Source: Streptomyces sp. AP-93
Lineage (GTDB): Bacteria > Actinomycetota > Actinomycetes > Streptomycetales > Streptomycetaceae
Assembly (NCBI RefSeq): GCF_022808175.1
Contig: NZ_JALGBX010000002.1
Span: forward strand, 248,001 to 312,000
Length of the DNA: 64,000 nucleotides
Direction: 5' to 3'
The notes under the pieces were generated by a model that saw only the letters and a program-made list of their open reading frames with translations, did no database searches and was not told where the DNA came from. The first letter of the stretch is position 1; every line of letters begins with the position of its first letter. A program made the translations under genes and the position numbers. Positions 8,222 through 16,340 of the stretch are shown here, one piece after another.

Positions 8222-9073
8222 ATGTCCACGACGCTGAGCACCGAGACCACCGTGAGCACCACCGTGAGCGCCACCGTCCGCGTGGCCGACGCCGAGGTCT
8301 CCTACGACCGCACCGGCACCGGCACGGGCACCGGCCCGGCGCTCGTCCTCGTCCACGGCACTGGCTCGGGCGGTTCCGCCGTGAACTGGGGGCAGACGCT
8401 GCCCCGTTTCACCGCCGGCCACACCGTGATCACCCCCGATCTCTCCGGCACGGACCGCACCACGGACGACGGCGGCCCGCTGACCGTGGAGGGGCTGGCC
8501 GCGCAGGTCATCGCCGTCATCGAGGACGCGGGCACCGGGCCGGTGGACCTGCTCGGCTTCTCCATGGGCGCGCCCGTGTCCGCCGCCGTCGCCGCGCTGC
8601 GACCCGACCTCGTGCGCCGGCTGATCCTGGTGGCCGGCTGGGCCCACACCGAGGGGGACGAGTACCTGCGCAACCTCTTCACCCTGTGGAAGCAGCTCGG
8701 CGCATCCGACCCGGCCGCCTTCGGCCGCTCCGTGGCCATGACCGGCTTCAGCCGGGGCTTCCTCAACGCGATCGGCCGCGAGCAGGTGGAGCTCCTGATC
8801 CCGAACATGCCCCCCACCCCCGGCACCCTGCGCCACGTCGACCTCGACACCCGTGTCGACATCCGCGGTCTGCTGCCGTTCATCGAGGCCGAGACGCTCG
8901 TCATCGGCGCCACCCTGGACATCACGATCCCGGTGGAGAACAGCCGTGAACTGCACGCCGCGATCGCGCACAGCACGTACGCCGAGATCGAGGCCGGGCA
9001 CGTCGTCTTCTTCGAGAAGGAGGACGAGTTCGTCGAGCTGGTCGGCGGCTTCATCCGCGGCGGCCGGGCGTAG
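8222..9073 (+). CDS. alpha/beta hydrolase
   Basis: A 283-residue alpha/beta-fold hydrolase. The oxyanion loop is LVHGTGSGG, the nucleophile elbow GFSMGAP (Ser about 117), the acidic residue lies in GATLDITIP and the catalytic His in EAGHVVFFEK. ATG 8222 follows AGGAGGAG. The first 20 residues are a Ser/Thr/Val-rich stretch (TTVSTTVSATV) encoded by short DNA repeats. It is divergent from the MmyB-like regulator, which probably controls it. The fold covers esterases, lipases, peroxidases and C-C hydrolases, and the substrate cannot be named from sequence. Confidence 0.88.
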   Translation: MSTTLSTETTVSTTVSATVRVADAEVSYDRTGTGTGTGPALVLVHGTGSGGSAVNWGQTLPRFTAGHTVITPDLSGTDRTTDDGGPLTVEGLAAQVIAVIEDAGTGPVDLLGFSMGAPVSAAVAALRPDLVRRLILVAGWAHTEGDEYLRNLFTLWKQLGASDPAAFGRSVAMTGFSRGFLNAIGREQVELLIPNMPPTPGTLRHVDLDTRVDIRGLLPFIEAETLVIGATLDITIPVENSRELHAAIAHSTYAEIEAGHVVFFEKEDEFVELVGGFIRGGRA

Positions 9074-9095
9074 CGGCGTGCGGCGCCGGACGCCT

Positions 9096-9668
9096 TCAGC
9101 GCAGGTCGAGCCGCATCAGGACCCGGGGATGACCGGCCAGTACCGAGGTGGTGTCGGCGGCGTGGGTGAATCCGGCACGCTCGAAGTTCTTCCGGATCCC
9201 GGCGTACGCCATGGTCAGGTCGACCCGGGCACCACCGCTGTCGATCGGGTACGCCTCGATCGCCGGTGCGCCGTGGGACCGGGCGAACTCGACCGCACCG
9301 GCGATGAGGGCGTGCGAGACCCCCTTCTTCCGGTGACCGGGGCGTACGCGGATGCACCACAGCGACCAGACCGGCAGGTCGTCGACGTACGGGATCTTCC
9401 GGCTGCGCGCGAAGGAGGTGTCGGAGCGCGGTGCGACGGCGGCCCAGCCGACCGGCTCGTCACCGTCGTAGGCGAGCACGCCCAAAGGGGTCCCGGCCCG
9501 GCACAGCTCGGCGACGTACGCACCGCGGGCCGGTCCGCGGAGCTCGTTGTTGAGCTTGGACGGGATCCGGTAGCTCAGGCACCAGCAGACGTTGGCCCCG
9601 GGCGACTTCGGACCGATCAGGGTCCGGACGTCCTCGAAGACCGAAGCCGGGCGGATTTCGATGGCCAT
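9096..9668 (-). CDS. GNAT family N-acetyltransferase
   Basis: A 190-residue single-domain GNAT acyltransferase. Motif A with the acetyl-CoA pyrophosphate loop is visible as IRVRPGHRKKGVSHALI. The acceptor side carries a Cys/Trp-rich N-terminus (NVCWCLSYRIP), seen in a streptomycete subgroup of this superfamily. It lies 12 bp downstream of the TetR gene in the same direction, so the two may be co-transcribed. The acceptor (antibiotic, amino acid or protein) is unknown. Confidence 0.85.
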   Translation of the reverse strand: MAIEIRPASVFEDVRTLIGPKSPGANVCWCLSYRIPSKLNNELRGPARGAYVAELCRAGTPLGVLAYDGDEPVGWAAVAPRSDTSFARSRKIPYVDDLPVWSLWCIRVRPGHRKKGVSHALIAGAVEFARSHGAPAIEAYPIDSGGARVDLTMAYAGIRKNFERAGFTHAADTTSVLAGHPRVLMRLDLR

Positions 9669-9680
9669 GGGACCACGATG

Positions 9681-10307
9681 TCACGGCGGGGTCGCTCCGG
9701 TGAGGGTGTCGACCAGGGCCTGGGCGAGGACGGTCGCGGCGCCGATCCTCGTGTCCTCCCGCTCGTCGCCGGTGACCTTCCCGATCACCGCGTCCCGTAC
9801 CGACTGGGAGATGTCCAGGCCCCCGTACAGCTCGGGGAAGGACAGTGCCATCAGGCACACGCCCACGTTCGCGGAGAGGATCGACCGGCCGGCCAGCGCC
9901 GGGGCCGTCCGCAGCCGGCCGGCGTCGCGGCACCGTTCCACGGCCGTCAGGAGCAGGGCCTGCGCTTCGGCGATCGCCTGCGGCTTGGCCGCTCCCGCCG
10001 GGGTGAACATCAGCCGGTAGAGGTGGGGGTTGCCGAGGGCGAACGCCACGTGGCTGTCCCAGGCCGTGCGCAGGTCCGCCACCGGATCACCGGTCTGCGG
10101 ATTGCGCCTCTTGTTGGCGAGGAAGCGCTCGAAGCCGAGGTCGGCCACCGCGGTGAGCAGCCCCTCCTTGTCACCGAACTGGCGGTAGATCTCGGGCATG
10201 CCGACCTTGGCCCGGTCGCAGATGGCCCGGGTGGAGATCGCCGGTGCGTCCTTGGTGGCGAGCAGCTCCGCGGTGGCTTCCAGGATGCGCTCTCGGGCCG
10301 TTGACAT
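9681..10307 (-). CDS. TetR/AcrR family regulator
   Basis: A 208-residue regulator. The N-terminal HTH (about 3-50) reads ILEATAELLATKDAPAISTR, then ICDRAKVGMPEIYRQFGDKEGLL. It is followed by an all-helical ligand/dimer domain with no recognised ligand. ATG 10307 places the HTH at the expected distance; the frame is open further upstream without support. It faces the GlxA-like gene across 130 bp that contain inverted GTGTT/AACAC repeats, and GNAT follows it at 12 bp. It probably represses itself and one or both neighbours. Confidence 0.88.
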   Translation of the reverse strand: MSTARERILEATAELLATKDAPAISTRAICDRAKVGMPEIYRQFGDKEGLLTAVADLGFERFLANKRRNPQTGDPVADLRTAWDSHVAFALGNPHLYRLMFTPAGAAKPQAIAEAQALLLTAVERCRDAGRLRTAPALAGRSILSANVGVCLMALSFPELYGGLDISQSVRDAVIGKVTGDEREDTRIGAATVLAQALVDTLTGATPP

Positions 10308-10388
10308 GGCGTCGATGGTAGCAGCGCTAACAGATCCGGCCTGGGGAGACGGGGGCTGGGGCGCATGACATCGCAGGGTTTCGTAATC

Positions 10389-10419
10389 AACACTTACCAT
10401 TTGTGTTAGCGTTGAACAC
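10389..10419. promoter_or_regulatory. candidate TetR operator, three alternating AACAC/GTGTT arms
   Basis: Alternating arms AACAC (10389-10393), GTGTT (10403-10407) and AACAC (10415-10419) give two overlapping inverted repeats with 9- and 7-bp spacers. They lie between the divergent TetR and GlxA-like genes. A related gctaaca lies nearer the TetR start at about 10327. Position and symmetry suggest the operator. No regulator-specific consensus was matched. Confidence 0.45.
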
Positions 10420-10435
10420 ATCTGCTCGTGAGCGC

Positions 10436-10484
10436 CGATGGAGACCGATGGAGACCGATGGAGACCGATGGAGACCAATGGACA
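10436..10484 (+). repeat. 10-bp tandem repeat spanning the start of the GlxA-like gene
   Basis: The unit gagaccgatg occurs three times exactly (10441-10470), then once with one change (gagaccaatg); partial copies flank both ends. Every unit ends in an ATG with a GGAG four bases before it. Because 10 is not a multiple of 3, successive ATGs fall in different frames; only 10438 and 10468 are in frame with the protein. Confidence 0.85.
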
Positions 10485-11502
10485 CCGGCTGGACCTCGAT
10501 TCCGCGCCCCTGGGGCCCGTCGCACGACTGATCGTGATCGTGCTCTTCGAGGGCGTCGACCTGCTGGACGTCACCGGACCGCCCGAGGTGTTCTCCCTCG
10601 TCCCGCGGGAGACCGACGACGCGGCCGGCTACCGGGTGGTCCTGGCCGCGCGGACCCTCGATCCCGTCACCACCTCGGCCGGGGTGCGCATCCTGCCGGA
10701 CCTGACCTTCGGTGAGGCCGCCGCGCGGAGGATCGACACGCTCCTGGTGCCCGGCGCGGTCGAGGTGGACGCCGAGCGCCGCGTCCGCGCCCTCACCGAC
10801 CCGGAGGTGGTCGGCTGGGTGCGGACGCTCGCCGGGCGCGCGCGCCGGGTCGCCTCCGTCTGCGTGGGGGCGCACCTGCTGGCCGCGGCCGGGCTGCTCG
10901 ACGGCAAGCGGGCCACCACGCACTGGTCCACGGCGGGGCAGCTCGCCGCCGAGCACCCGGCGGTCGAGGTGGACGCCGACCCGGTCTTCATCCGGGAGGG
11001 CGAGGTGTGGACCGGCGCCGGGATCAGCGCCTGCCTGGACCTCTCGCTCGCCCTGGTCGCCGAGGATTTCGGCGAGGGGGTCGCCCTGCGCGTGGCCCGG
11101 CAGCTGGTGATGTACCTGAAGCGGCCGGGCGGACAGAGCCAGTTCAGCGTCCCGCTGGAGCCCGTCTCCGCGACACGGCGCGGCGAGGACCTGCGGCATT
11201 TCATTCGGCGGCACCTCGGCGGCCGGCTCAGCCTGGCCGACATCGCCGCGTACGCGCACGTCAGCGAGCGGCAGTTGGCCCGGATCTTCACGTCCGAGCT
11301 GGGCATGACCCCGGCCGCCTACATCGAGTCCGCCCGTGTGGAGCTGGCGCGGGGCCAGCTCGAAGCCACCGATGCCACGCTCGAACGGATCGCCTCCACC
11401 TGCGGGTTCGGCACCGCCGACACCCTGGTACGGGCGTTCCGGCGCACGCTCGACACCACACCGACGGAGTACCGGCTCCGCTTCCGGACCGCCGCGGGCT
11501 GA
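10438..11502 (+). CDS. GlxA-type regulator (DJ-1/PfpI domain + AraC HTH)
   Basis: A 354-residue protein. Residues about 30-190 form a DJ-1/PfpI (class I amidotransferase-like) domain with the nucleophile-elbow cysteine in VASVCVGAHLLAAAGLLDG. Residues about 245-350 hold two AraC-type HTHs (LSLADIAAYAHVSERQLARI and LERIASTCGFGTADTLVRAF). Such regulators usually sense small molecules and activate nearby genes. The start is uncertain: ATG 10438 and ATG 10468 are both in frame and lie inside a 10-bp tandem repeat, so the first 10 residues may not be translated. It is divergent from a TetR regulator that may control it. Confidence 0.88.
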   Translation: METDGDRWRPMETNGHRLDLDSAPLGPVARLIVIVLFEGVDLLDVTGPPEVFSLVPRETDDAAGYRVVLAARTLDPVTTSAGVRILPDLTFGEAAARRIDTLLVPGAVEVDAERRVRALTDPEVVGWVRTLAGRARRVASVCVGAHLLAAAGLLDGKRATTHWSTAGQLAAEHPAVEVDADPVFIREGEVWTGAGISACLDLSLALVAEDFGEGVALRVARQLVMYLKRPGGQSQFSVPLEPVSATRRGEDLRHFIRRHLGGRLSLADIAAYAHVSERQLARIFTSELGMTPAAYIESARVELARGQLEATDATLERIASTCGFGTADTLVRAFRRTLDTTPTEYRLRFRTAAG

Positions 11503-11514
11503 GCCGACACCCTG

Positions 11515-12471
11515 CTACGCGGCTTCGCGCGCGGCCGGGTCGAGGGAGTCGACGTCCTCGAAGAAGCTGAGCATCCGGGCGTTGACCAGCTCGGGGTGGT
11601 CGATCTGCGGGCCGTGCCCGGTCGCGGAGACGATCTCGGCGCGGGCTCCGGGGATCACCCGCGGCACCCGCTCCAGCTGGCGCTTCGGGTGCACGAGCAG
11701 GCTCCGCTTTCCCATGATCAGGTAGAACGGCGTGCGGATCGTGCCCAGTTCCGCGTCCGAGAGCGGCAGCGGCGCGGGGCGGCGGATCCGAAAGGCGCGG
11801 ACGCTCGCCTGGATCATCGCGCGCAGCTCGGGGACGACCAGGACCGGCTGCTCCAGCCACTTGGCCAGGCGGGGGCGCAGCGCCTTGGGAGCGTAGGTCG
11901 CGAAGAGGCTGGCGAAGATCCACACGAAGAAGCGCAGGCCCACCTTCTCCAGGCCGCCCGGGTCCAGGGCGGTGACCGAGGCGAGCCGGCCGGGGCGCAG
12001 GTGCGCCTGGTTGATGACCAGCCAGCCGCCGTAGGAGGAGCCGACCAGGTGGACCCGGTCCAGGCCGAGCGCGTCGAGGGCCTCGTCCATCCACTGGGCC
12101 GCGCGCTCGGGCTGCCACATCGGCTCGCGGTGGACACTGCGGCCCGGGTCGCCGGGGGTGTCGAGCGCGTAGACGGGCCGGTCGGCGCTGAGCGCGGCGG
12201 TGTTGGGGTACCACTGGGCCGAGCAGCCGCCCGAACCGTGGATCAGGACGACGGGCGTACGGGACTCCGCCGCCGGGTCCGCGGGACCGTAGCGGTAGAC
12301 GTGCGTGGTCCCGAAGCTCGTCTCCACGTCCGTCTCGGAGCGGGCGGGCGCCCCCTTCGCGTAGAGGGCGTCGCAGGCTGCGAAGTAGCGGCTCCGCAGC
12401 TCGTCGCTCACGTAGCGGCCGATGTCGCGGCGTACACGGGGCACGCTCTCAGGTGTAGGGGTCTCGGGCAC
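11515..12471 (-). CDS. alpha/beta hydrolase
   Basis: A 318-residue alpha/beta hydrolase with oxyanion loop VLIHGSGGCSAQW, nucleophile elbow GSSYGGWL and catalytic His in ATGHGPQIDHPE. The GTG start at 12471 follows an exact AGGAGG seven bases upstream, better than any upstream ATG in the same frame. It is divergent from a TetR gene, and the shared 154-bp region holds two direct repeats that look like operators. It is convergent with the GlxA-like gene, 12 bp away. Substrate unknown. Confidence 0.87.
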   Translation of the reverse strand: MPETPTPESVPRVRRDIGRYVSDELRSRYFAACDALYAKGAPARSETDVETSFGTTHVYRYGPADPAAESRTPVVLIHGSGGCSAQWYPNTAALSADRPVYALDTPGDPGRSVHREPMWQPERAAQWMDEALDALGLDRVHLVGSSYGGWLVINQAHLRPGRLASVTALDPGGLEKVGLRFFVWIFASLFATYAPKALRPRLAKWLEQPVLVVPELRAMIQASVRAFRIRRPAPLPLSDAELGTIRTPFYLIMGKRSLLVHPKRQLERVPRVIPGARAEIVSATGHGPQIDHPELVNARMLSFFEDVDSLDPAAREAA

Positions 12472-12510
12472 GGGGGGACCTCCTGGAGGATCGAGGAATC
12501 CGTTCTTTCG

Positions 12511-12551
12511 TGATACGACCGTACCATGATGTTGATACGGCGGTACCATGA
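12511..12551. promoter_or_regulatory. two 19-bp direct repeats, candidate TetR operators
   Basis: tgatacgRcSgtaccatga occurs at 12511-12529 and 12533-12551 with two differences and a 22-bp period (two helical turns). Each core is nearly palindromic (TACGACCGTA and TACGGCGGTA). They sit in the divergent promoter between the hydrolase and the TetR gene, so autoregulated repression of both is the likely role. Confidence 0.6.
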
Positions 12552-12570
12552 AAACGAGCCGCGGGCTCAT

Positions 12571-12610
12571 CACCCACGAGCACCCACGAGCACCGACGAG
12601 CACCCACGGG
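12571..12610 (+). repeat. 10-bp tandem repeat in the TetR leader
   Basis: Four consecutive copies of cacccacgag; the third has one change (caccgacgag) and the fourth ends ggg. It lies between the operator-like repeats and the TetR start codon, so it is transcribed but probably not translated. It has the same unit length as the repeat at 10436. Confidence 0.75.
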
Positions 12611-12625
12611 CGGAGACACCAGAAC

Positions 12626-13264
12626 ATGCCGAAACGCGTGGACCACGAGGAACGGCGCACCCAGATCGCCGAGGCACTCATCCGCGTCGCCGGACGGCGC
12701 GGACTGCACGCGGTCGGCATGCGCGACGTGGCGGCCGAGGCGGGGGTCTCCCTGCGCCTGGTCCAGTACTACTTCCAGACCAAGGAGAAGCTGCTCTTCT
12801 ACGGGCTCCAGCACCTGACCGACCGCTTCACCGCCCGGGTGGGCGCCCGCCTCGCCGCCGCCGGCCCGAACCCCGGCCCGCGCGCGACGATCGAGGCGCT
12901 GCTGCTGGCCTCCCTGCCGACCGACGAGGAGAGCCGCACCTTCCACCTCCTCTACAGCTCATACTCGATCCTGTCCGTGACCGACGAGGCCCTCGCCGCC
13001 CAGCCGTTCATCGACAACCCCGACGCCGCCGAGGACGCGGTGGCCGGGCTGATCGGCCAGGCCCAGGAATCCGGCCTGGCCGACCCGGACGCCGACGCGC
13101 GCACGGAGGCGATCAGCCTGCTCGCCATGGCGGCGACCATGGGCACCAGCATCCTGGTCGGCCAGCGGGGGCCCGAGTCGGCCGTCGCGGTGCTGCGCCA
13201 CCACCTGGACCGGATCTTCAGGACAGGCACGCGGAGTCCCGGAGGGGACGCTCCCCCGTCGTGA
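12626..13264 (+). CDS. TetR family regulator (BetI/AcrR-like C-terminus)
   Basis: A 212-residue regulator. The HTH covers about 10-55 (RTQIAEALIRVAGRRGLHAV, then MRDVAAEAGVSLRLVQYYFQTKEKLL), followed by a helical ligand domain. ATG 12626 is favoured because an earlier in-frame ATG (12548) lies inside the second operator repeat and would add a His/Pro-rich leader unlike the family. Its 3' end overlaps the convergent secreted-hydrolase gene by 47 bp. It probably controls itself and the divergent alpha/beta hydrolase. Confidence 0.88.
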   Translation: MPKRVDHEERRTQIAEALIRVAGRRGLHAVGMRDVAAEAGVSLRLVQYYFQTKEKLLFYGLQHLTDRFTARVGARLAAAGPNPGPRATIEALLLASLPTDEESRTFHLLYSSYSILSVTDEALAAQPFIDNPDAAEDAVAGLIGQAQESGLADPDADARTEAISLLAMAATMGTSILVGQRGPESAVAVLRHHLDRIFRTGTRSPGGDAPPS

Positions 13265-14735
13265 GGTACGCGGTGACCGTGCGGTCGGAGCAGGCGTTGC
13301 CGTTGCCCAGGTAGACCCCGTGGCCGCCGTGGTCGACGGTGAGCAGCCGGGCGCGCGGGCCGAGGGCTTCGCGCATCTTCAGCGAGGCGGCGTACGGGGT
13401 CGCCGGGTCGCGGAGGTTCTGGACCATCAGGATGTTCGAGGGGCCCCGGTCGGTGATGCGGGTGGGTCGTTCGGCGGGGGCGTCCTTCCAGAAGGCGCAC
13501 GGGGTGATGTTCGCCGGCATCCCGGCCGTCAGCGGGTGCGCGGCCCGGTCCGCGGCCACCGCCCGCTCGTACCCGGAGACGTTCCTCGGCCATTCCACGT
13601 CGTTGCAGATGACCCCCACCATCAGCGCCGCGTCCGTGTCGGGCAGCACCCCGGCGAGCTCCTTGGGCAGCTCCGGGACGGCCTTGGGGTCCTGAGCCGC
13701 GCGCACCAGGCGGGCGAAGGCGGGGAACTGGGCGTCGCCGTAGAGGGCGGTCTGCAGGGCCTGGCGCAGCATCGTGCCGGTCAGCGGCAGCCCGGGCACG
13801 TTCGAGGGCTTCGGGGAACGGTCCAGCTCCGCCGCCAGCGCCAGGAACAACGGGCGCACCTCGTCGGGGCGTTCGGCGAGCCGCAGCCCCTCCTTCGCCC
13901 GCGCCGGGTCCGCCGCCCAGGCCGCGAAGTCGGGGAAGCGGTCGTCGGCGCCCTGGGCCATGTTCGCCAGCCAGCCGCGCGCGACCCGCTTCGGGTCGGG
14001 ATCACCGCTGCTGTCCAGCACCAGGCGGTCGGTGCGCCCCGGGAACTTCTGCGCGTACACCGCCGTCACGTAGGTCCCGTAGGAGACGGCCCAGACGGAC
14101 AGCTTCCGCTCGCCGAGGGCCTCCCGGAAGCGGTCCATGTCGCGCGCCTGGTTGGCGGTGGTGAAACTGCGCAGCTCCGCACCGCCGTTCGCGGCGCAGG
14201 CCTCGGCCACCCTGCGGGAGCGGTCGGCGTTCTCCGCGATCCCCCCGTCGGCGGCGGGCCAGGAGCGCAAGGTCGTCAGGCGCCGGTCGGCCGCGTCCAG
14301 GCCGCACGCGGCGGTGACGCTGCCGCCGACTCCGCGCGGGTCGAACGCGACGATGTCGTAGGCACCGTCCAACTGCCCGGCCAGCGCCGCCCCCTTCTGC
14401 GAGAGCCGCTGCACGCCCGAGCCGCCCGGCCCGCCCGGGACCACGGCCAGCGTCCCCCGCCGGGCGGCGGGACGGGTGCTGGGCAGGCGGGACACGGCGA
14501 GTTCGACCTGCGGGCCGGCCGGGTCGGCGTAGTCGAGGGGGACGGACAGCTTCGCGCACTGCTGGCCGTCGAGGTGGCCCTCGTGGGTGCACGCCGCCCA
14601 GGCCAGGGGGGCGGGCGCGGTGGCGCGGCTGGTGGTGGCGGCGGTGGCCGTGGCGCCTGCGGTGCCGGTCAGCGTGGCCGCCACGGCCGTGGCGCAGAGG
14701 GCGACGAGTACGGTCTTGCTGCGGTAAGTGGTCAT
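13218..14735 (-). CDS. secreted TAP-type alpha/beta hydrolase (peptidase S33-like)
   Basis: A 505-residue exported hydrolase. It has a Sec-type signal peptide (basic TYRSK, then a hydrophobic Ala-rich core, cleavage around residue 25-30), oxyanion motif VVPGGPGGSG, nucleophile Ser in WAVSYGTYVTAVYAQ and catalytic His in VDHGGHGVYLG. A C-terminal TAP-like domain contains two cysteines. This is the architecture of Streptomyces tripeptidyl aminopeptidases, which cleave tripeptides from N-termini, and of related esterases. ATG 14735 puts the charged region at the very N-terminus; an in-frame ATG at 14771 would add 12 residues. No strong SD is seen. Confidence 0.88.
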   Translation of the reverse strand: MTTYRSKTVLVALCATAVAATLTGTAGATATAATTSRATAPAPLAWAACTHEGHLDGQQCAKLSVPLDYADPAGPQVELAVSRLPSTRPAARRGTLAVVPGGPGGSGVQRLSQKGAALAGQLDGAYDIVAFDPRGVGGSVTAACGLDAADRRLTTLRSWPAADGGIAENADRSRRVAEACAANGGAELRSFTTANQARDMDRFREALGERKLSVWAVSYGTYVTAVYAQKFPGRTDRLVLDSSGDPDPKRVARGWLANMAQGADDRFPDFAAWAADPARAKEGLRLAERPDEVRPLFLALAAELDRSPKPSNVPGLPLTGTMLRQALQTALYGDAQFPAFARLVRAAQDPKAVPELPKELAGVLPDTDAALMVGVICNDVEWPRNVSGYERAVAADRAAHPLTAGMPANITPCAFWKDAPAERPTRITDRGPSNILMVQNLRDPATPYAASLKMREALGPRARLLTVDHGGHGVYLGNGNACSDRTVTAYLTTGERPLRDSACLS

Positions 14736-14809
14736 GAAACGAGGATGGTTGAGCGTCTGCCGCCATGACATCCGGCAGCCGGGACAGCCGTCCGGGGGCT
14801 AGCCCCCGG

Positions 14810-15154
14810 TCAGACCACCACGACCGCCACCGCCGCCGCACCCATGAGTGCGGCGGCGGAGTGGATCGCCGCATGGCCGTAGTCACCCGACCAGAGGTGG
14901 CGGGCCAGACCGGCGATGGCGGTCAGGCCCGCGATGATGCCGACCTGCGCGAGGAGCGTGACGGTGGTGAAGGGGGTCAGCAGCAGGAGCACCGCGTTCA
15001 GCCAGAACGGGGCGGCGCCCGTCCAGCCCCGCCACTCCCGCACCTCGCGCCGCTGCTGCCGGTTCGGCCAGTGCGGCCGGTGCGGACGGTACGGCCCCTT
15101 CCGACGGCCTTTGGGTCTTCGGTGGTCCCCGAGCTCTCGGGTCGCCGTCGTCAC
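14810..15154 (-). CDS. small membrane protein, unknown
   Basis: A 114-residue protein with a very basic N-terminal 45 residues (RRPKGRRKGPYRPHRPHWPNRQQRRE). Two or three hydrophobic segments follow, the last Ala/Val-rich to the terminus. GTG start at 15154. It lies 40 bp downstream of cbtA in the same direction and might be the last gene of the cobalamin-regulated unit. It matches no family I recognise. Confidence 0.6.
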   Translation of the reverse strand: MTTATRELGDHRRPKGRRKGPYRPHRPHWPNRQQRREVREWRGWTGAAPFWLNAVLLLLTPFTTVTLLAQVGIIAGLTAIAGLARHLWSGDYGHAAIHSAAALMGAAAVAVVVV

Positions 15155-15194
15155 CGCGCCGTCACCAGCCTCTCAGTCACTTGCACGCAAGACG

Positions 15195-15947
15195 TCAACT
15201 CGCAGGCTGTACAGCCTCCTTGGGCGAAAGGGCGGGGGCAAGGGCCCGTTCGGCAAGAAATCCGAAAGCCAGGCCGAAAGTGGTCCACATCGCGGCTTGA
15301 ATGGCGAGCGAGGCGAGCCGGAACTGCCAGACGAGCGCCGCCGGGAAGCCTTCCGGGACCTCGTTGATGCCGGGCAGGAGCGCGTAGGCGATGCCGACGG
15401 CCGCCACGAAGGCGAGCGAGGCGGCGACCGAGGCGTTCCAGTTGCCCAGGCGCGGCGCGAGGCGCCGGCCCAGGATCAGCGCGGCCGCCGCGAGCAGCAG
15501 GCCGAGCGCGAGCATCAGGACGTAGAGGGTGGTCCGCTGGGCCGAGGTCTCGGGGTCCCCGACGGCGGGCGGATTGGCGGGGTACTTGAAGAACGGCACC
15601 AGGGTGACGGTGACGAACAGACCGCCGGAGACGAGCAGCGCCGTGGCCCGGGGGCCGAAGCGGCCGATCCGGCCCAGGGCGTAGCAGTAGACGAGCGCGG
15701 CGATGCCGCCGAGCGCGATCCCGTAGAGCAGGGTGCCGGTGCCCAGCCCGGCCGTGGCCTGGAGGGCCCGGCTGACCGGGGCCGCCTCGCCGTGGTGGTC
15801 GTGGGCTCCGGCTTCCTCGATGGCGATCGCCGCGTCGACCTGGGATTCACCGAGGAAGTACGCGACGAGGAACGCGGCGACACCGGCCAGCAGGCCGGCG
15901 AGCATGCCCCGGACGAGGAGCACGCGGGGGGAAAGGGGATTGTTCAT
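15195..15947 (-). CDS. cbtA: CbtA, predicted cobalt transporter subunit
   Basis: A 250-residue protein with five to six transmembrane segments and an extracytoplasmic His-rich loop AHDHHGE (48-54) that could bind metal. Length, topology and the directly upstream CbtB match the CbtAB family, predicted from B12-riboswitch genomics to import cobalt for cobalamin synthesis. ATG 15947 lies 30 bp after the cbtB stop, so the genes form one operon. The cobalamin riboswitch ahead of cbtB should lower expression when B12 is plentiful. Direct transport evidence for the family is limited. Confidence 0.88.
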   Translation of the reverse strand: MNNPLSPRVLLVRGMLAGLLAGVAAFLVAYFLGESQVDAAIAIEEAGAHDHHGEAAPVSRALQATAGLGTGTLLYGIALGGIAALVYCYALGRIGRFGPRATALLVSGGLFVTVTLVPFFKYPANPPAVGDPETSAQRTTLYVLMLALGLLLAAAALILGRRLAPRLGNWNASVAASLAFVAAVGIAYALLPGINEVPEGFPAALVWQFRLASLAIQAAMWTTFGLAFGFLAERALAPALSPKEAVQPAS

Positions 15948-15977
15948 GGAGTTCTCGGTCCCTTGCGGATCGGTGGA

Positions 15978-16196
15978 TCAGTGGCAGGGGAAGCCGAGGA
16001 GGTGGCGACCGTCGTGCATCCACTCGTGGATGGTGTCGCCTTCGAAGATCGCGGTGGCGCCCTGCTCGGCGCCGACGAGGTAGAGCAGGACCAGCATCAG
16101 GACACCGGCGAACAGCGCCCAAGGGGCCAGGGTGGAGAGGGAGATGGGTGCGACGGCCAGGGGGGTGGCAGTCGTGGGCACGGCGGAGTCGGCCAT
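15978..16196 (-). CDS. cbtB: CbtB, small cobalt transporter subunit
   Basis: A 72-residue protein with one transmembrane helix (about 24-42) and a His-rich C-terminal tail (IHEWMHDGRHLLGFPCH), the defining CbtB pattern. The tail is expected to bind cobalt outside the membrane. ATG 16196 follows GGAGG. It is the first gene after the cobalamin riboswitch and is followed by cbtA. Confidence 0.9.
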   Translation of the reverse strand: MADSAVPTTATPLAVAPISLSTLAPWALFAGVLMLVLLYLVGAEQGATAIFEGDTIHEWMHDGRHLLGFPCH

Positions 16197-16242
16197 GGCA
16201 GAGCCTCCAGAGGGAACACGCGTCCCGGTCAGTGGTGCTTGC

Positions 16243-16340
16243 GACGACGGTGGCGGGTCTGACTTTCCTCCCCCTCCGGGAGGATTCACAGTGGCGCGAC
16301 CGTGCCGGATTCTCAACCGGACTTCCGTCATACCGTCGTC
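16243..16340 (-). ncRNA. cobalamin (AdoCbl) riboswitch upstream of cbtB
   Basis: On the minus strand the conserved elements appear in the right order. There is a closing P1 helix (GACGACGGT at 16340-16332 pairing with ACCGTCGTC at 16251-16243), AAGTCCGGTTGAGAATCCGG, the GCCACTGTGAATCC block, then the B12 box AGTCAGACCCGCCACC (16264-16249). About 46 nt remain between P1 and the cbtB ATG, room for an SD-masking helix. Ligand binding should therefore reduce cbtB-cbtA translation or transcription. Confidence 0.93.

Noticed and set aside
14832..16262. Long plus-strand frames opposite cbtA/cbtB
   Set aside because: Conflict with CbtAB and the riboswitch on the minus strand.
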